A stretch of DNA of 26,818 nucleotides from positions 1,880 through 28,697 of the IMG/VR virus record IMGVR_UViG_3300010233_000198. One strand, given 5' to 3'. Under the pieces are notes generated by a model. That model worked only from the letters and a program-made list of their open reading frames with translations. It made no database searches and was not told the DNA's origin. Below, in pieces: positions 16,401 to 22,500 of this stretch. This stretch comes from a virus. Positions within the stretch are counted from its first letter, which is position 1. Each line of letters opens with the position of its first letter. Position numbers and translations under genes: made by a program.

Positions 16401-17117
16401 ATGGGACTATTCACAAATCCACTCGGTTATGCAGGCTACCCCCCCGGAGTCACAGGCACACCCGAGACACAAAACACAACAGTAAGAGCGGCCACACTAA
16501 CCGAGGTAGCTGCTGGTGTCCTTGATAACTGCTACGTATCCCCCTTAACATTTGGTGGTTCCGTTGCGGTCGATTTTGCTTCTCCTCCAGCTCTCGGTTT
16601 CGGCAGCACGACTCCTAGACCTGTGCATGCTACTACACTGGACTCGACCAGCACAACCAGCTTAGCAACTGCGGTAGGCGCGACCTCTGTTAACGTGGCC
16701 AATGCTGCGAATACAGGTGCGCTTGTCACGAACATAAACAGTGGTGCTTCCGGTGCTAACTCAACAGTGAACATCCTAGCTGGTAACGGTACTGCTGGAA
16801 CACAGACACTAAACGCATTAACTGGTACTCGCGCAGGTGTTGCCAATATCGGTACCGGTGCCGCTGCTCATACCCTGAATCTGCTTAGTTCAACTGGGCT
16901 TCTGGGTACATTCGGGGCTACTGCTGTGGTTCAACAAACTCAGGGCGCAATTACCAATAGTGTGACCTCTGGCGGTTCCACGGGTACAATAGCTAACTAC
17001 ACAGACTTAACGGTTTATGCTAATGATTCCGCCGCTATCCGTAACGACATCTATCAACTAGCCTTGGGTCTACAGGGCACAATTGCGGCTTTAAGAGCTT
17101 ATGGATTGTGTAAATAA
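16401..17117 (+). CDS. Tail-fibre or surface-type virion protein
   Basis: A 238-residue protein. The frame is open further upstream into the previous gene, but the ribosome site AAAGGAG lies seven bases before the ATG at 16401, which decides the start. Residues 1-60 contain the Gly/Pro-rich start typical of fibre N-termini. Residues 70-200 are a long series of Thr/Asn/Gly/Ala with regular spacing (SVNVANAANTG, VNILAGNG), as in beta-helical or collagen-like phage surface proteins. The end is helical (DIYQLALGLQGTIAALRAYG), a possible trimerisation element. It is the first of six fibre-like genes. Target unknown. Confidence 0.65.
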   Translation: MGLFTNPLGYAGYPPGVTGTPETQNTTVRAATLTEVAAGVLDNCYVSPLTFGGSVAVDFASPPALGFGSTTPRPVHATTLDSTSTTSLATAVGATSVNVANAANTGALVTNINSGASGANSTVNILAGNGTAGTQTLNALTGTRAGVANIGTGAAAHTLNLLSSTGLLGTFGATAVVQQTQGAITNSVTSGGSTGTIANYTDLTVYANDSAAIRNDIYQLALGLQGTIAALRAYGLCK

Positions 17118-17126
17118 GGAGGCACC

Positions 17127-17471
17127 ATGGCGCAAGTACAATTCGATCCACTAAGGACTAAAGCAGGAACCGGGGGAGTGATTCTAGCCACGTACACCAC
17201 GATTGGCGGAGCGCTGACCCATCCTGTTAGAGTTTTTAAGATAACCAACAACACGAACGGGGATCTGTTCTTTAGTATTGACGGTACCAATGATCATCTC
17301 TTCGTTCCTGCTAACAGCTTCACACTGTACGACTTGTCTACGAATGCGCCCCCTGTCAAGAACCTGGATAACCTCCTGCTTGGTATCGGTGTGCAGTTCT
17401 ACGTCAGGTATAGCACTGTGCCCTCGAGTGGTGCCGTCTACATCGAAGTTATATATGCCAAGGGGGAATAG
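17127..17471 (+). CDS. Small beta-rich virion protein
   Basis: A 114-residue beta-rich protein with AAGGAGG six bases before ATG. Strand-like segments alternate: GGVILATYTT, PVRVFKITNNT, GDLFFSIDGT, QFYVRYSTVP and VYIEVIYAKG. This looks like a small jelly-roll or immunoglobulin-like domain as found in tail or fibre components. No motif points to an enzyme. The stop is immediately followed by the next ATG. The function is inferred from context. Confidence 0.6.
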   Translation: MAQVQFDPLRTKAGTGGVILATYTTIGGALTHPVRVFKITNNTNGDLFFSIDGTNDHLFVPANSFTLYDLSTNAPPVKNLDNLLLGIGVQFYVRYSTVPSSGAVYIEVIYAKGE

Positions 17472-17951
17472 ATGAGCCAAGCAGGAATAGTCAGCGTCTC
17501 AGCAGCAGCAGGAATCGTCGACTCCGTTACAGGGATTAACGGGGTCGTTGCTTCTCCTACAACTGGGAACGTCGTGGTGCAACTCGCTAACCGTGTCGAG
17601 GGCACCGCAATAACTACAGATGCAGCAACCCCTATGACGTTATTAACAGTTCCGCTAGGAGGTATAGCAGGCACGTATCTTTTTACCACTCAGATTGTTG
17701 TATTCGACGTAACAGACTCTTTAGGAGCTGGTTATGTTTCCTATAATAATGTCAGGACTACAGGGATAGCCGCCATAATTCCTCAGATAGGTTCCTCTTT
17801 AGTGTTCGAGGGTGAAGAAGGGACACTTAGCGGAATAACTGTAGTGGAGACAATAAATTCTGTAGCAAACACATTCTCTATCGTTGTAAATGGGCTAGCA
17901 TCCACGACTATACACTATAGAGCCGTGACCACATACATATTCGTAAGTTAA
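17472..17951 (+). CDS. Tail-fibre-like protein
   Basis: A 159-residue protein starting directly after the preceding stop with AGGGGG upstream. The N-terminal 45 residues follow the Ser/Ala/Val/Thr-rich fibre pattern with GNVVVQLANR. The C-terminal 110 residues form a beta domain (TPMTLLTVPLGGIAGTYLFT and NTFSIVVNGLASTTIHYRA) that resembles globular head domains of phage tail fibres. A trimeric beta-sandwich tip is the best guess. No signature for a defined receptor was seen. Confidence 0.6.
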   Translation: MSQAGIVSVSAAAGIVDSVTGINGVVASPTTGNVVVQLANRVEGTAITTDAATPMTLLTVPLGGIAGTYLFTTQIVVFDVTDSLGAGYVSYNNVRTTGIAAIIPQIGSSLVFEGEEGTLSGITVVETINSVANTFSIVVNGLASTTIHYRAVTTYIFVS

Positions 17952-17960
17952 AGAGGTTAT

Positions 17961-18542
17961 ATGCCAGGTTTTAAAGATTCGAACTCAAATTCTCAGAACT
18001 TAGTATTCGCCAACAATGCAGACTTTAGTGGACTGTCCCCAGTAGCAGAATCTAATGGACTGAATACCGATGGCCAGATTTGGTTAGGACAGACATCTCC
18101 GCCTATGGGCCACTCAAATATTCAGGTTATGACGCTGACCCAGGGAACAGGCATAACCATTGCATACGATTTCACTGCTAAGACTGCAACCTTTTCAGCT
18201 GCCGGAATGAGCTTCGCCTGGAATGACGTGACCACTGCTACGCAACTTATAACCGTAGAGAATGGCTATGTAACCGATCGTGGTGGTGGAGTGACCTATA
18301 CCTTACCGGCAACCGCAGCATTCGGGGACTCGTTCATCATCACGGGCAAGTCTGGCTTATGGACACTGGCACAGAACGCGAACCAGCAAGTTTTACTAGG
18401 ATCGACTGGAACAACTTCAGGGGTAGGTGGATCTATAGTGGCAACAAGCGCAGGAGACACTATCGAATGCGTATGTACAACAGGAGGAGCTAGCACAATT
18501 TGGCGTGTGATCTCCGTAATAGGCAACCCAACAATCAATTAG
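17961..18542 (+). CDS. Tail-fibre-like protein with shared C-terminal module, copy 1
   Basis: A 193-residue protein with AAGAGGT before ATG. The N-terminal part is Asn/Ser-rich, and QTSPPMGHSNI is reminiscent of fibre linkers. From about residue 82 it carries a beta module with the order FAWNDVTTATQLITVENGY, then TYTLPATAAFGDSFII and NANQQVLLGSTG, ending VISVIGNPTIN. The same module, diverged, ends the next gene. The modules are common at the ends of phage fibre proteins and are probably receptor-facing or trimerising. Role inferred. Confidence 0.65.
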   Translation: MPGFKDSNSNSQNLVFANNADFSGLSPVAESNGLNTDGQIWLGQTSPPMGHSNIQVMTLTQGTGITIAYDFTAKTATFSAAGMSFAWNDVTTATQLITVENGYVTDRGGGVTYTLPATAAFGDSFIITGKSGLWTLAQNANQQVLLGSTGTTSGVGGSIVATSAGDTIECVCTTGGASTIWRVISVIGNPTIN

Positions 18543-18550
18543 GAGTCTTT

Positions 18551-19144
18551 ATGGCAACAGCTAACGCAATCAACGCTAACAGTGCTGGCATAGTCAAGTA
18601 CGACGGCGCAGGAACCTTCACGGCTACTTCAGTTACTAATCATGATATTTTAATCGGCGGTGCATCTAATGCTATCACCAGTCTAGCTTTAACTAATGGA
18701 CAGCTGGCTATAGGTAGCACAGGCGTAGATCCATCAGCAGCAACATTATCAGCTGGTACTGGCGTATCTATAACAAACGGAGCAGGTACAATCACAGTAA
18801 ACGCCCTTGGTGGTGGTCTTACTTGGACGGCGGTCACAGGCGCATCTCAAGCTATGACATCTAATACTGGTTGGATAGCAAATAGATCTGGCACTGTAGC
18901 GTTTACTTTGCCAACTACTTCGGCTGTAGGGGATTTAGTCGCTGTTACGGGCATAAACACTGCAACCGGCTGGTCTATCGGATATACAACTAACCAACAG
19001 ATCTTTTTCGGAACATCCTCTGCAACTATAACTTCTGGCAGTTTGGCATCTACAGCTATCCGGGATACCGTTTATCTGGTCTGTATGACTGCAAACTTAA
19101 CTTGGAACGTAGTTAGCTCGATCGGAAACATAACAGTAGCATAG
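18551..19144 (+). CDS. Tail-fibre-like protein with shared C-terminal module, copy 2
   Basis: A 197-residue protein. The open frame continues upstream into the previous gene, but TAGGAG lies just ahead of the ATG at 18551, so that is the start. The N-terminus (MATANAINANSAGIV) is a usual fibre start and resembles that of the next gene. Its C-terminal module (residues 90-197) parallels the preceding protein: TWTAVTGASQAM, then VAFTLPTTSAVGDLV, YTTNQQIFFGTSS and the end VVSSIGNITVA. This suggests gene or module duplication. Confidence 0.65.
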   Translation: MATANAINANSAGIVKYDGAGTFTATSVTNHDILIGGASNAITSLALTNGQLAIGSTGVDPSAATLSAGTGVSITNGAGTITVNALGGGLTWTAVTGASQAMTSNTGWIANRSGTVAFTLPTTSAVGDLVAVTGINTATGWSIGYTTNQQIFFGTSSATITSGSLASTAIRDTVYLVCMTANLTWNVVSSIGNITVA

Positions 19145-19151
19145 GAGATAT

Positions 19152-19685
19152 ATGGCAACAAATAATGCAGTAAATATAGCAACTGGAGCGACAAGCACTG
19201 TTCTTACTGGTCAGGGAGTAGGATCTACCCCAACATTCTCAGCTACTCCAACAGTAACTAGTATTACTTTTGGTTCTGGAGATCCTCTTAATAGATACAA
19301 CGGAAACCCATCATTTACACCAACTCTTGTAGGGCAAACATCAGCAGGAGTAACAACATATAATTCTCAGACAGGAAGTTACACTAGAGTAGGTAATTTG
19401 GTAACTGTTTGGATAGATATATCGATTTCTGCTGCTACTGGAACAGGGAATGTTAATATTAATGGACTGCCTTTCGCGTCTAACGTTGCAGCTACTACTG
19501 GTATTTATTTTGATGGTTCTGGTTGGACTTGGCCAGCTGGAAGAACAAGTGTATGTGCATATTTAGCGGCTGGATCTTCTACTATCAAAATAATAGGAAG
19601 TGGTTCTTCAGTATCAGCCACAAACATGCAAATGGCTAATGCTGCTATGGAAGTAATTTTAGCTCTGACTTATGAGGCTACCTAA
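19152..19685 (+). CDS. Tail-fibre-like protein, last gene of the fibre block
   Basis: A 177-residue protein with TAGGAG before the ATG. The N-terminus resembles the previous gene (MATNNAVNIATG). Residues 55-177 form a beta domain of the type seen in many phage fibres, with SQTGSYTRVGNLVTVWIDIS, then GNVNINGLPFAS and a last strand EVILALTYEA. The DNA is visibly more AT-rich than the capsid genes, which may mean recent acquisition. Its stop overlaps the stop of the convergent minus gene. Confidence 0.65.
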   Translation: MATNNAVNIATGATSTVLTGQGVGSTPTFSATPTVTSITFGSGDPLNRYNGNPSFTPTLVGQTSAGVTTYNSQTGSYTRVGNLVTVWIDISISAATGTGNVNINGLPFASNVAATTGIYFDGSGWTWPAGRTSVCAYLAAGSSTIKIIGSGSSVSATNMQMANAAMEVILALTYEAT

Positions 19686-19897
19686 TCTTCCGGATCATCC
19701 ACTTCAAACACAATCCCGCATGAGCATTCCGAGCTGTGCCATGCTGCTATTTCATACAAGTGCCCGTCTAGTAAAAGCAGAACGTCACCCGTGTCACTGT
19801 AAAGTAATTCGCAAGGGTGGCGGTCTGGGGGGGCATTTCCTGATATCATTGAGAAGTGAACGAATGAGATGACGGTAATCAAAAGGAGGCGGATCAT
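19682..19897 (-). CDS. Small protein with N-terminal hydrophobic segment, unknown
   Basis: A 71-residue minus-strand ORF with GGAG about seven bases before its ATG. Residues 1-20 (MIRLLLITVISFVHFSMISG) form a signal peptide or membrane anchor. The rest is a soluble, acidic part containing HPCELLY and SECSCGIVF, so three cysteines are present. It overlaps the 65-residue minus ORF by 104 bases in another frame and meets the last fibre gene tail to tail. No family was recognised; it could be an envelope-facing phage protein. Confidence 0.5.
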   Translation of the reverse strand: MIRLLLITVISFVHFSMISGNAPPDRHPCELLYSDTGDVLLLLDGHLYEIAAWHSSECSCGIVFEVDDPED

Positions 19898-19991
19898 ATT
19901 TTAGCTCCACGAATACGATAGAGTGCTCTTCGCAGCAGCCATTTAAGACCACACTATCTTTTTCGCACTTTTTACATTTTAACGGATCCAT
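19794..19991 (-). CDS. Small Cys-rich putative zinc-binding protein
   Basis: A 65-residue minus-strand ORF with AGGTG before the ATG. The N-terminal third has CKKC, then CC and a His (residues 6-23), spaced like a small zinc-binding knuckle. The C-terminal half (YDPPPFDYRHLIRSLLNDI) is mixed and ends in a Pro/Arg-rich tail inside the overlap with the 71-residue ORF. No family was recognised. The first 95 bases are outside any other gene and look coding; the overlapped tail is less certain. Confidence 0.45.
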   Translation of the reverse strand: MDPLKCKKCEKDSVVLNGCCEEHSIVFVELKYDPPPFDYRHLIRSLLNDIRKCPPRPPPLRITLQ

Positions 19992-20015
19992 AACACCTAA
20001 ATTTAAAGGTACACT

Positions 20016-20147
20016 ATGCCACTCAAATCTGGAAAAAGCAATAAAATAGTATCAGCAAACATCAAGACTGAAGTGCAAGCCGGTAAGCCTCAGAAACAAG
20101 CAGTCGCGATTGCCCTGTCCAAAGCCGGTAAGTCTCGTAAAAAGTAA
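20016..20147 (+). CDS. Small Lys-rich phage protein (43 aa, DUF6496-like)
   Basis: A 43-residue plus-strand ORF with AAAGGT six bases before ATG. The sequence (start [20 protein letters not shown], then [18 protein letters not shown] and a Lys/Arg end) closely follows a small protein family often found in phages and named after the DUF6496 type. Its function is not known to me; the basic composition would suit nucleic acid or head binding. It is isolated on the plus strand between minus-strand genes. Confidence 0.8.
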   Translation: MPLKSGKSNKIVSANIKTEVQAGKPQKQAVAIALSKAGKSRKK

Positions 20148-20150
20148 ACT

Positions 20151-20222
20151 GGCGCTCCATAGTCTACCGCAGTGCTCACGCATGGGTATCCTGGTTTCGG
20201 TTGCGCCTTACCGTTAGACTAT
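20151..20222. other. Possible structured RNA or pseudoknot in convergent gap
   Basis: In the gap between the 43-aa plus gene and the minus operon, two pairs of complementary arms interleave. GGCGC (20151-20155) matches GCGCC (20203-20207). ATAGTCTA (20159-20166) matches TAGACTAT (20215-20222). The order a, b, a', b' is that of an H-type pseudoknot on either strand. No long T run is present apart from a TTTT after the second arm, so a plain terminator is not convincing. One arm covers the stop codon of the minus gene. Function not known. Confidence 0.3.
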
Positions 20223-20408
20223 TTTGGGTCCCCATTTCTTTGCGAACTGCTCTAGTTCTGCTACATAATCTGGGTGCCTTTTCCACTCGTAGGCATTCGC
20301 GCTTCTTGGCATTGCATCTTTTTTAGCCTCGTGCAGGTCGTCAATGTCTAGTAGGAATGTGCGCATCAACTTCGCTTGTTTAGCTTCTCTCTCGCGTTTT
20401 CGCTCCAC
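20214..20408 (-). CDS. Small basic protein of unknown function
   Basis: A 64-residue minus-strand gene starting at GTG, with AAAGGAGA eight bases upstream, which decides the start. The first 15 residues are Arg/Lys/Glu-rich. The rest has a Leu/Asp/Ala helix (LLDIDDLHEAKKDA) and an aromatic end part (NAYEWKRHPDYVAELEQFAK), so it probably folds. No family was recognised. It is the last gene of the recombination operon and overlaps the upstream ORF by 43 bases. Confidence 0.6.
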   Translation of the reverse strand: MERKREREAKQAKLMRTFLLDIDDLHEAKKDAMPRSANAYEWKRHPDYVAELEQFAKKWGPKIV

Positions 20409-20584
20409 TGTGTTCTCTCCTTTGCAAACTTCTCATCAATTTTAACTTCCCGTTGGCTATCCTTTTTGGCTGCCCCAGTCTCGCGCGCGGCTCTTTCTCT
20501 CGCTCCCTTTGCTTCTGTCCTGGCTAGTGTCGCGAACGTCTTCTCTCTTTTGGCTACTTTCTTTAGGTTCTTTGTGTCTTCCAT
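20366..20584 (-). CDS. Small Ala/Lys/Glu-rich protein of unknown function
   Basis: A 72-residue minus ORF with GGAAG six bases before ATG. It is almost wholly helical and charged (Lys, Arg, Glu, Ala) and could be a basic nucleic-acid-binding or coiled-coil protein. It shares 128 bases with the upstream ORF (20457-20672), in another frame, and 43 bases with the downstream GTG-start gene. Its low complexity leaves some doubt. No family was recognised. Confidence 0.5.
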   Translation of the reverse strand: MEDTKNLKKVAKREKTFATLARTEAKGARERAARETGAAKKDSQREVKIDEKFAKERTQWSENAREKLNKRS

Positions 20585-20672
20585 ATTGAGCTTCCATGAT
20601 TTCTAATATTTTTGATTTTCTTATATGTATCTGCATGTCTAGTTCTAACAATCTACGCTTAAGATAGTTCAT
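20457..20672 (-). CDS. Small basic protein of unknown function
   Basis: A 71-residue minus ORF starting two bases after the ERF stop with AAAGGT before ATG, so probably coupled to it. The first 30 residues (MNYLKRRLLELDMQIHIRKS) look like a real helical segment outside any overlap. The C-terminal 40 residues, within the overlap, are a polar Arg/Ser/Lys/Asp stretch that may be unstructured. No family was recognised. Either this gene or the 72-residue one may be shorter than drawn. Confidence 0.5.
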   Translation of the reverse strand: MNYLKRRLLELDMQIHIRKSKILEIMEAQYGRHKEPKESSQKREDVRDTSQDRSKGSERKSRARDWGSQKG

Positions 20673-20674
20673 TT

Positions 20675-21298
20675 CTAACCTTTAGCCTTAACTTCTCTAG
20701 TCTTCACACCTGGGTTCCACTTCTTATATGCTGCAATGAAATCATCAAACCTGGATACCGCTTCACGCTTCACATCTTCGACATGCTTCTTAAGCGCTAC
20801 TGAACTGTGCGATAAAAACTGATCGAGGCGCTCTTTATCCTTTTCTGACCACATACTAACCAGTGAATCGAATTCTTGGCACTTAGGAGGCTCATAGACA
20901 GCGTTAGCGTCCTCATCTGGGTCTTCTCCTGTCTCTAGTGCTAAAGCCTTAAGACAAGCCACTTTGAACGCATAGGACACCGCTTTACCTGGCCCTTTGT
21001 CACCTGGATCCACTCCATACCCGAAGCACGAAATAGCAATGGCATCGTTTGGATCGTCAGCATTGGTAAATACTACGCGAAGATCCACTGTAGTCCGGTT
21101 ACCTTCTTGGGTGTGGGCAGTGACCGTAGGGAGTGCAGTGACGCCGTATTTGACAAGAAAGGGATGTATCGCCGCTGTAACCTGATCATGGCTAGCGTAC
21201 CTGTACTGGCCGTTAACCGATTTGGGACCCTTCTGTATGTAGTTTAGCTCCGACATTATCCCCAATAGACGCTGGTGGATGTTCTTTGGCTTTTCCAT
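20675..21298 (-). CDS. ERF-type single-strand annealing protein
   Basis: A 207-residue protein of the Erf type, which anneals complementary single strands in phage recombination. The N-terminal 130 residues show the family pattern: NIHQRLLGIMSELNYIQKGPK, then GQYRYASHDQVTAAIHPFLV and a beta-rich core with GVDPGDKGPGKAVSYAFKVA, a Gly/Lys loop followed by a helix that is characteristic. The C-terminal part is helical and charged. AAGGAAA precedes the ATG. It overlaps the upstream nuclease gene by 86 bases and most likely works with it. Confidence 0.88.
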   Translation of the reverse strand: MEKPKNIHQRLLGIMSELNYIQKGPKSVNGQYRYASHDQVTAAIHPFLVKYGVTALPTVTAHTQEGNRTTVDLRVVFTNADDPNDAIAISCFGYGVDPGDKGPGKAVSYAFKVACLKALALETGEDPDEDANAVYEPPKCQEFDSLVSMWSEKDKERLDQFLSHSSVALKKHVEDVKREAVSRFDDFIAAYKKWNPGVKTREVKAKG

Positions 21299-21842
21299 CT
21301 TGCTTTCCTTTGTTAAAATACTTCCAGCAGGTCAGTGCGCATTCGAACACGTAAAACTGCTCTGTTAAGTCGTTAATTATTTGTACCTTAGGATACTTTC
21401 CGTCTTTGTCCAGATAAACAAGAACCGCTCCAATTACCGTTATATTGTGCTGGGCTAGAAGCTCTTTGTATGCCGCCATTTGTAGGGGAAACGTTTTCTG
21501 TGGAGTTTTACCGGTCTTAATGTCCACGAGATAGCTTTGCCCTAAAGTATTCTCGATAACAAAGTCAACCTGTCCAGTGTATTCTAGCCAGGAATGCGCA
21601 AAACGTTTCTCGATCACATTGAACTTATCCACATTAGCCAGCGACCAGAGCTTGAACGATTCCACATAGCCCCGTAATTCTGGATCGATCATACTTTCAG
21701 GGATCCATTCGCCCTTCGCTATTGCTGCGCAAATAGCATGCACACTTGTCCCGCGAGCAGCAGCGCCATCGAGTACTTTAACTGGTATGTGGTCGAAGTT
21801 TGTGAAGGGCTTTAGTATCTCTGTGACTCTAGGAAAGTCCAT
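21213..21842 (-). CDS. PD-(D/E)XK nuclease (RecB/Cas4-like exonuclease)
   Basis: A 209-residue protein with the RecB-type nuclease pattern. A GTSVHAICAAI motif (with His) lies in the first third. YTGQVDFVIE supplies the catalytic Asp and YLVDIKTGK the second Asp plus Lys. A Gln-x-x-x-Tyr motif (LQMAAY) follows. The start is taken at the ATG 21842 with AGG upstream; a TTG at 21869 is less likely. The enzyme probably resects double-strand ends to expose strands for the ERF protein encoded just downstream. That pairing is inferred from the operon. Confidence 0.85.
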   Translation of the reverse strand: MDFPRVTEILKPFTNFDHIPVKVLDGAAARGTSVHAICAAIAKGEWIPESMIDPELRGYVESFKLWSLANVDKFNVIEKRFAHSWLEYTGQVDFVIENTLGQSYLVDIKTGKTPQKTFPLQMAAYKELLAQHNITVIGAVLVYLDKDGKYPKVQIINDLTEQFYVFECALTCWKYFNKGKQDGKAKEHPPASIGDNVGAKLHTEGSQIG

Positions 21843-21981
21843 ATGCCTGCCATATTTTACATAGGACAAATACTAGAGTGAATAGCACTGAAGTACATCC
21901 TAAAAAGGTGAGGAAAATAAGCAAAAAGCTCGCGCAACCTGCCCATATTTCCTTAAAAGTTTCCGTATACTGATTATCCAT
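21829..21981 (-). CDS. Small membrane protein, unknown function (50 aa)
   Basis: A 50-residue minus-strand protein, first gene of the recombination operon. Residues 14-43 form a single very hydrophobic segment (GCASFLLIFLTFLGC and then TSVLFTLVFVL) that is long enough for one membrane pass with a tail, or a tight hairpin. A frame-open ATG pair further upstream (22017) has no ribosome site, whereas AGGT is just before the chosen start. Four overlapping codons tie it to the nuclease gene. It might be a holin-like or exclusion protein, but nothing specific supports that. Confidence 0.5.
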   Translation of the reverse strand: MDNQYTETFKEIWAGCASFLLIFLTFLGCTSVLFTLVFVLCKIWQAYGLS

Positions 21982-22089
21982 GGTACCTGTGAAGTTAAAA
22001 ATTGAACTTAACATCAACTCGAATATCTGGCAACATCTTCTTGTGGATAATTGGTGTAAGTATTATTTTCGATGTTTTTAGGAGGTGAT
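21982..22089. promoter_or_regulatory. Divergent intergenic control region
   Basis: A 108-base, AT-rich gap separates the divergent recombination operon (minus) from the regulator gene (plus). Both operons must start here or nearby. Possible weak sigma70-like pairs can be drawn on each strand (for example TTGAAC with TATCTG at about 16 bases on plus), but none is close enough to consensus to call a promoter. It ends with a perfect AGGAGGTGAT ribosome site for the regulator. Confidence 0.4.
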
Positions 22090-22320
22090 ATGGCAAGGCT
22101 TAAGTCTCTGGAAGATAATCAAGTGGTATCCGCGCGCATAGAAACGTCCATGTACAATATGCTCGTGGACATCGCAGCGCTCGAGGCCTTAAACAGCGGA
22201 AGAGTCGTAACTGTGCAAGAGTTGATAAGAAATGCGCTCAACTATGTCTATAAGGACAATGAACGTTTGCGGGAGTGTTTTAAACGCAGCAGGAGCCACA
22301 TAACGAAAAGATTTCAATAA
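22090..22320 (+). CDS. Ribbon-helix-helix DNA-binding regulator
   Basis: A 76-residue basic protein. The AGGAGGTGAT ribosome site fixes the start at 22090, although the frame is open earlier. The layout is that of Arc/CopG-like RHH proteins: a strand (QVVSARIETS), helix A (MYNMLVDIAALEALN) and helix B (VTVQELIRNALNYVY), then a basic Arg/Lys tail from residue 60. Such dimers bind short repeated sites. It lies at the divergent control region and next to a tandem repeat pair, so it may control early genes. No toxin gene is adjacent. Confidence 0.65.
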   Translation: MARLKSLEDNQVVSARIETSMYNMLVDIAALEALNSGRVVTVQELIRNALNYVYKDNERLRECFKRSRSHITKRFQ

Positions 22321-22347
22321 TTTCTTGATCTCAATTCGTAAAAAGGC

Positions 22348-22400
22348 TAGGTTAGGTAAGAAAAACGAGAGCCTCTGTCAAGACTCCCGTAGGTTAGGTA
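22348..22400 (+). repeat. Pair of 11-bp direct repeats, possible operator or origin iterons
   Basis: TAGGTTAGGTA occurs at 22348-22358 and again at 22390-22400. Each copy is itself two overlapping TAGGT units. The offset is 42 bp, four turns of B-DNA, so both lie on the same helix face. They sit between the RHH regulator and a candidate promoter for the replication operon. RHH proteins bind such short repeats, so an operator is the main reading; an origin iteron pair is an alternative. Two copies are too few to decide. Confidence 0.5.
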
Positions 22401-22430
22401 CTTTTGATTGGGGTCTTTCAAGTTCCCTAG

Positions 22431-22439
22431 TGTTACAAT
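22431..22439 (+). promoter_or_regulatory. Candidate extended -10 promoter for the replication operon
   Basis: TGTTACAAT shows the TGnTATAAT extended -10 pattern with one base off in the hexamer (TACAAT). It lies about 60 bases before the first gene of the replication operon. No good -35 is found at 17 bases, which extended -10 promoters can do without. The repeat pair ends 30 bases upstream, a suitable place for regulation. Confidence 0.4.
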
Positions 22440-22500
22440 TGCGCTATCACACTATCAGAAGTATCTAATTAATCCAAGCTAAACCTTACGTAAAGTGAAA

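Noticed and set aside
16532-16846. Minus-strand ORF of 104 residues, Ala/Val/Pro-rich
   Set aside because: It is the antisense of a Thr/Gly/Ala-rich fibre gene that has a strong ribosome site. No start site or context supports it.
19682-19991. Overlapping minus ORFs as an Rz/Rz1-type spanin pair
   Set aside because: The upstream ORF has no N-terminal membrane anchor or coiled coil, and the other has no lipoprotein box or Pro-rich body. No endolysin or holin is nearby.
20148-20230. A tRNA-like stretch on the minus strand (TAGTCTAACGGTAAGGC resembles a D-arm)
   Set aside because: No T-arm with a TTCGA-type loop, no 5-bp anticodon stem and no matching acceptor arms can be drawn, so it is not called a tRNA.
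20376-20606. Plus-strand ORF of 76 residues rich in Ser, Phe and Ala
   Set aside because: It lies opposite the basic Lys/Ala/Glu-rich minus ORFs and its composition is what the complement of such codons gives. It has no ribosome site.
22321-22494. Terminator after the RHH gene (AGGCT/AGCCT hairpin at about 22345-22374)
   Set aside because: The stem is only five pairs with a long loop and no T run follows, so it is not called.
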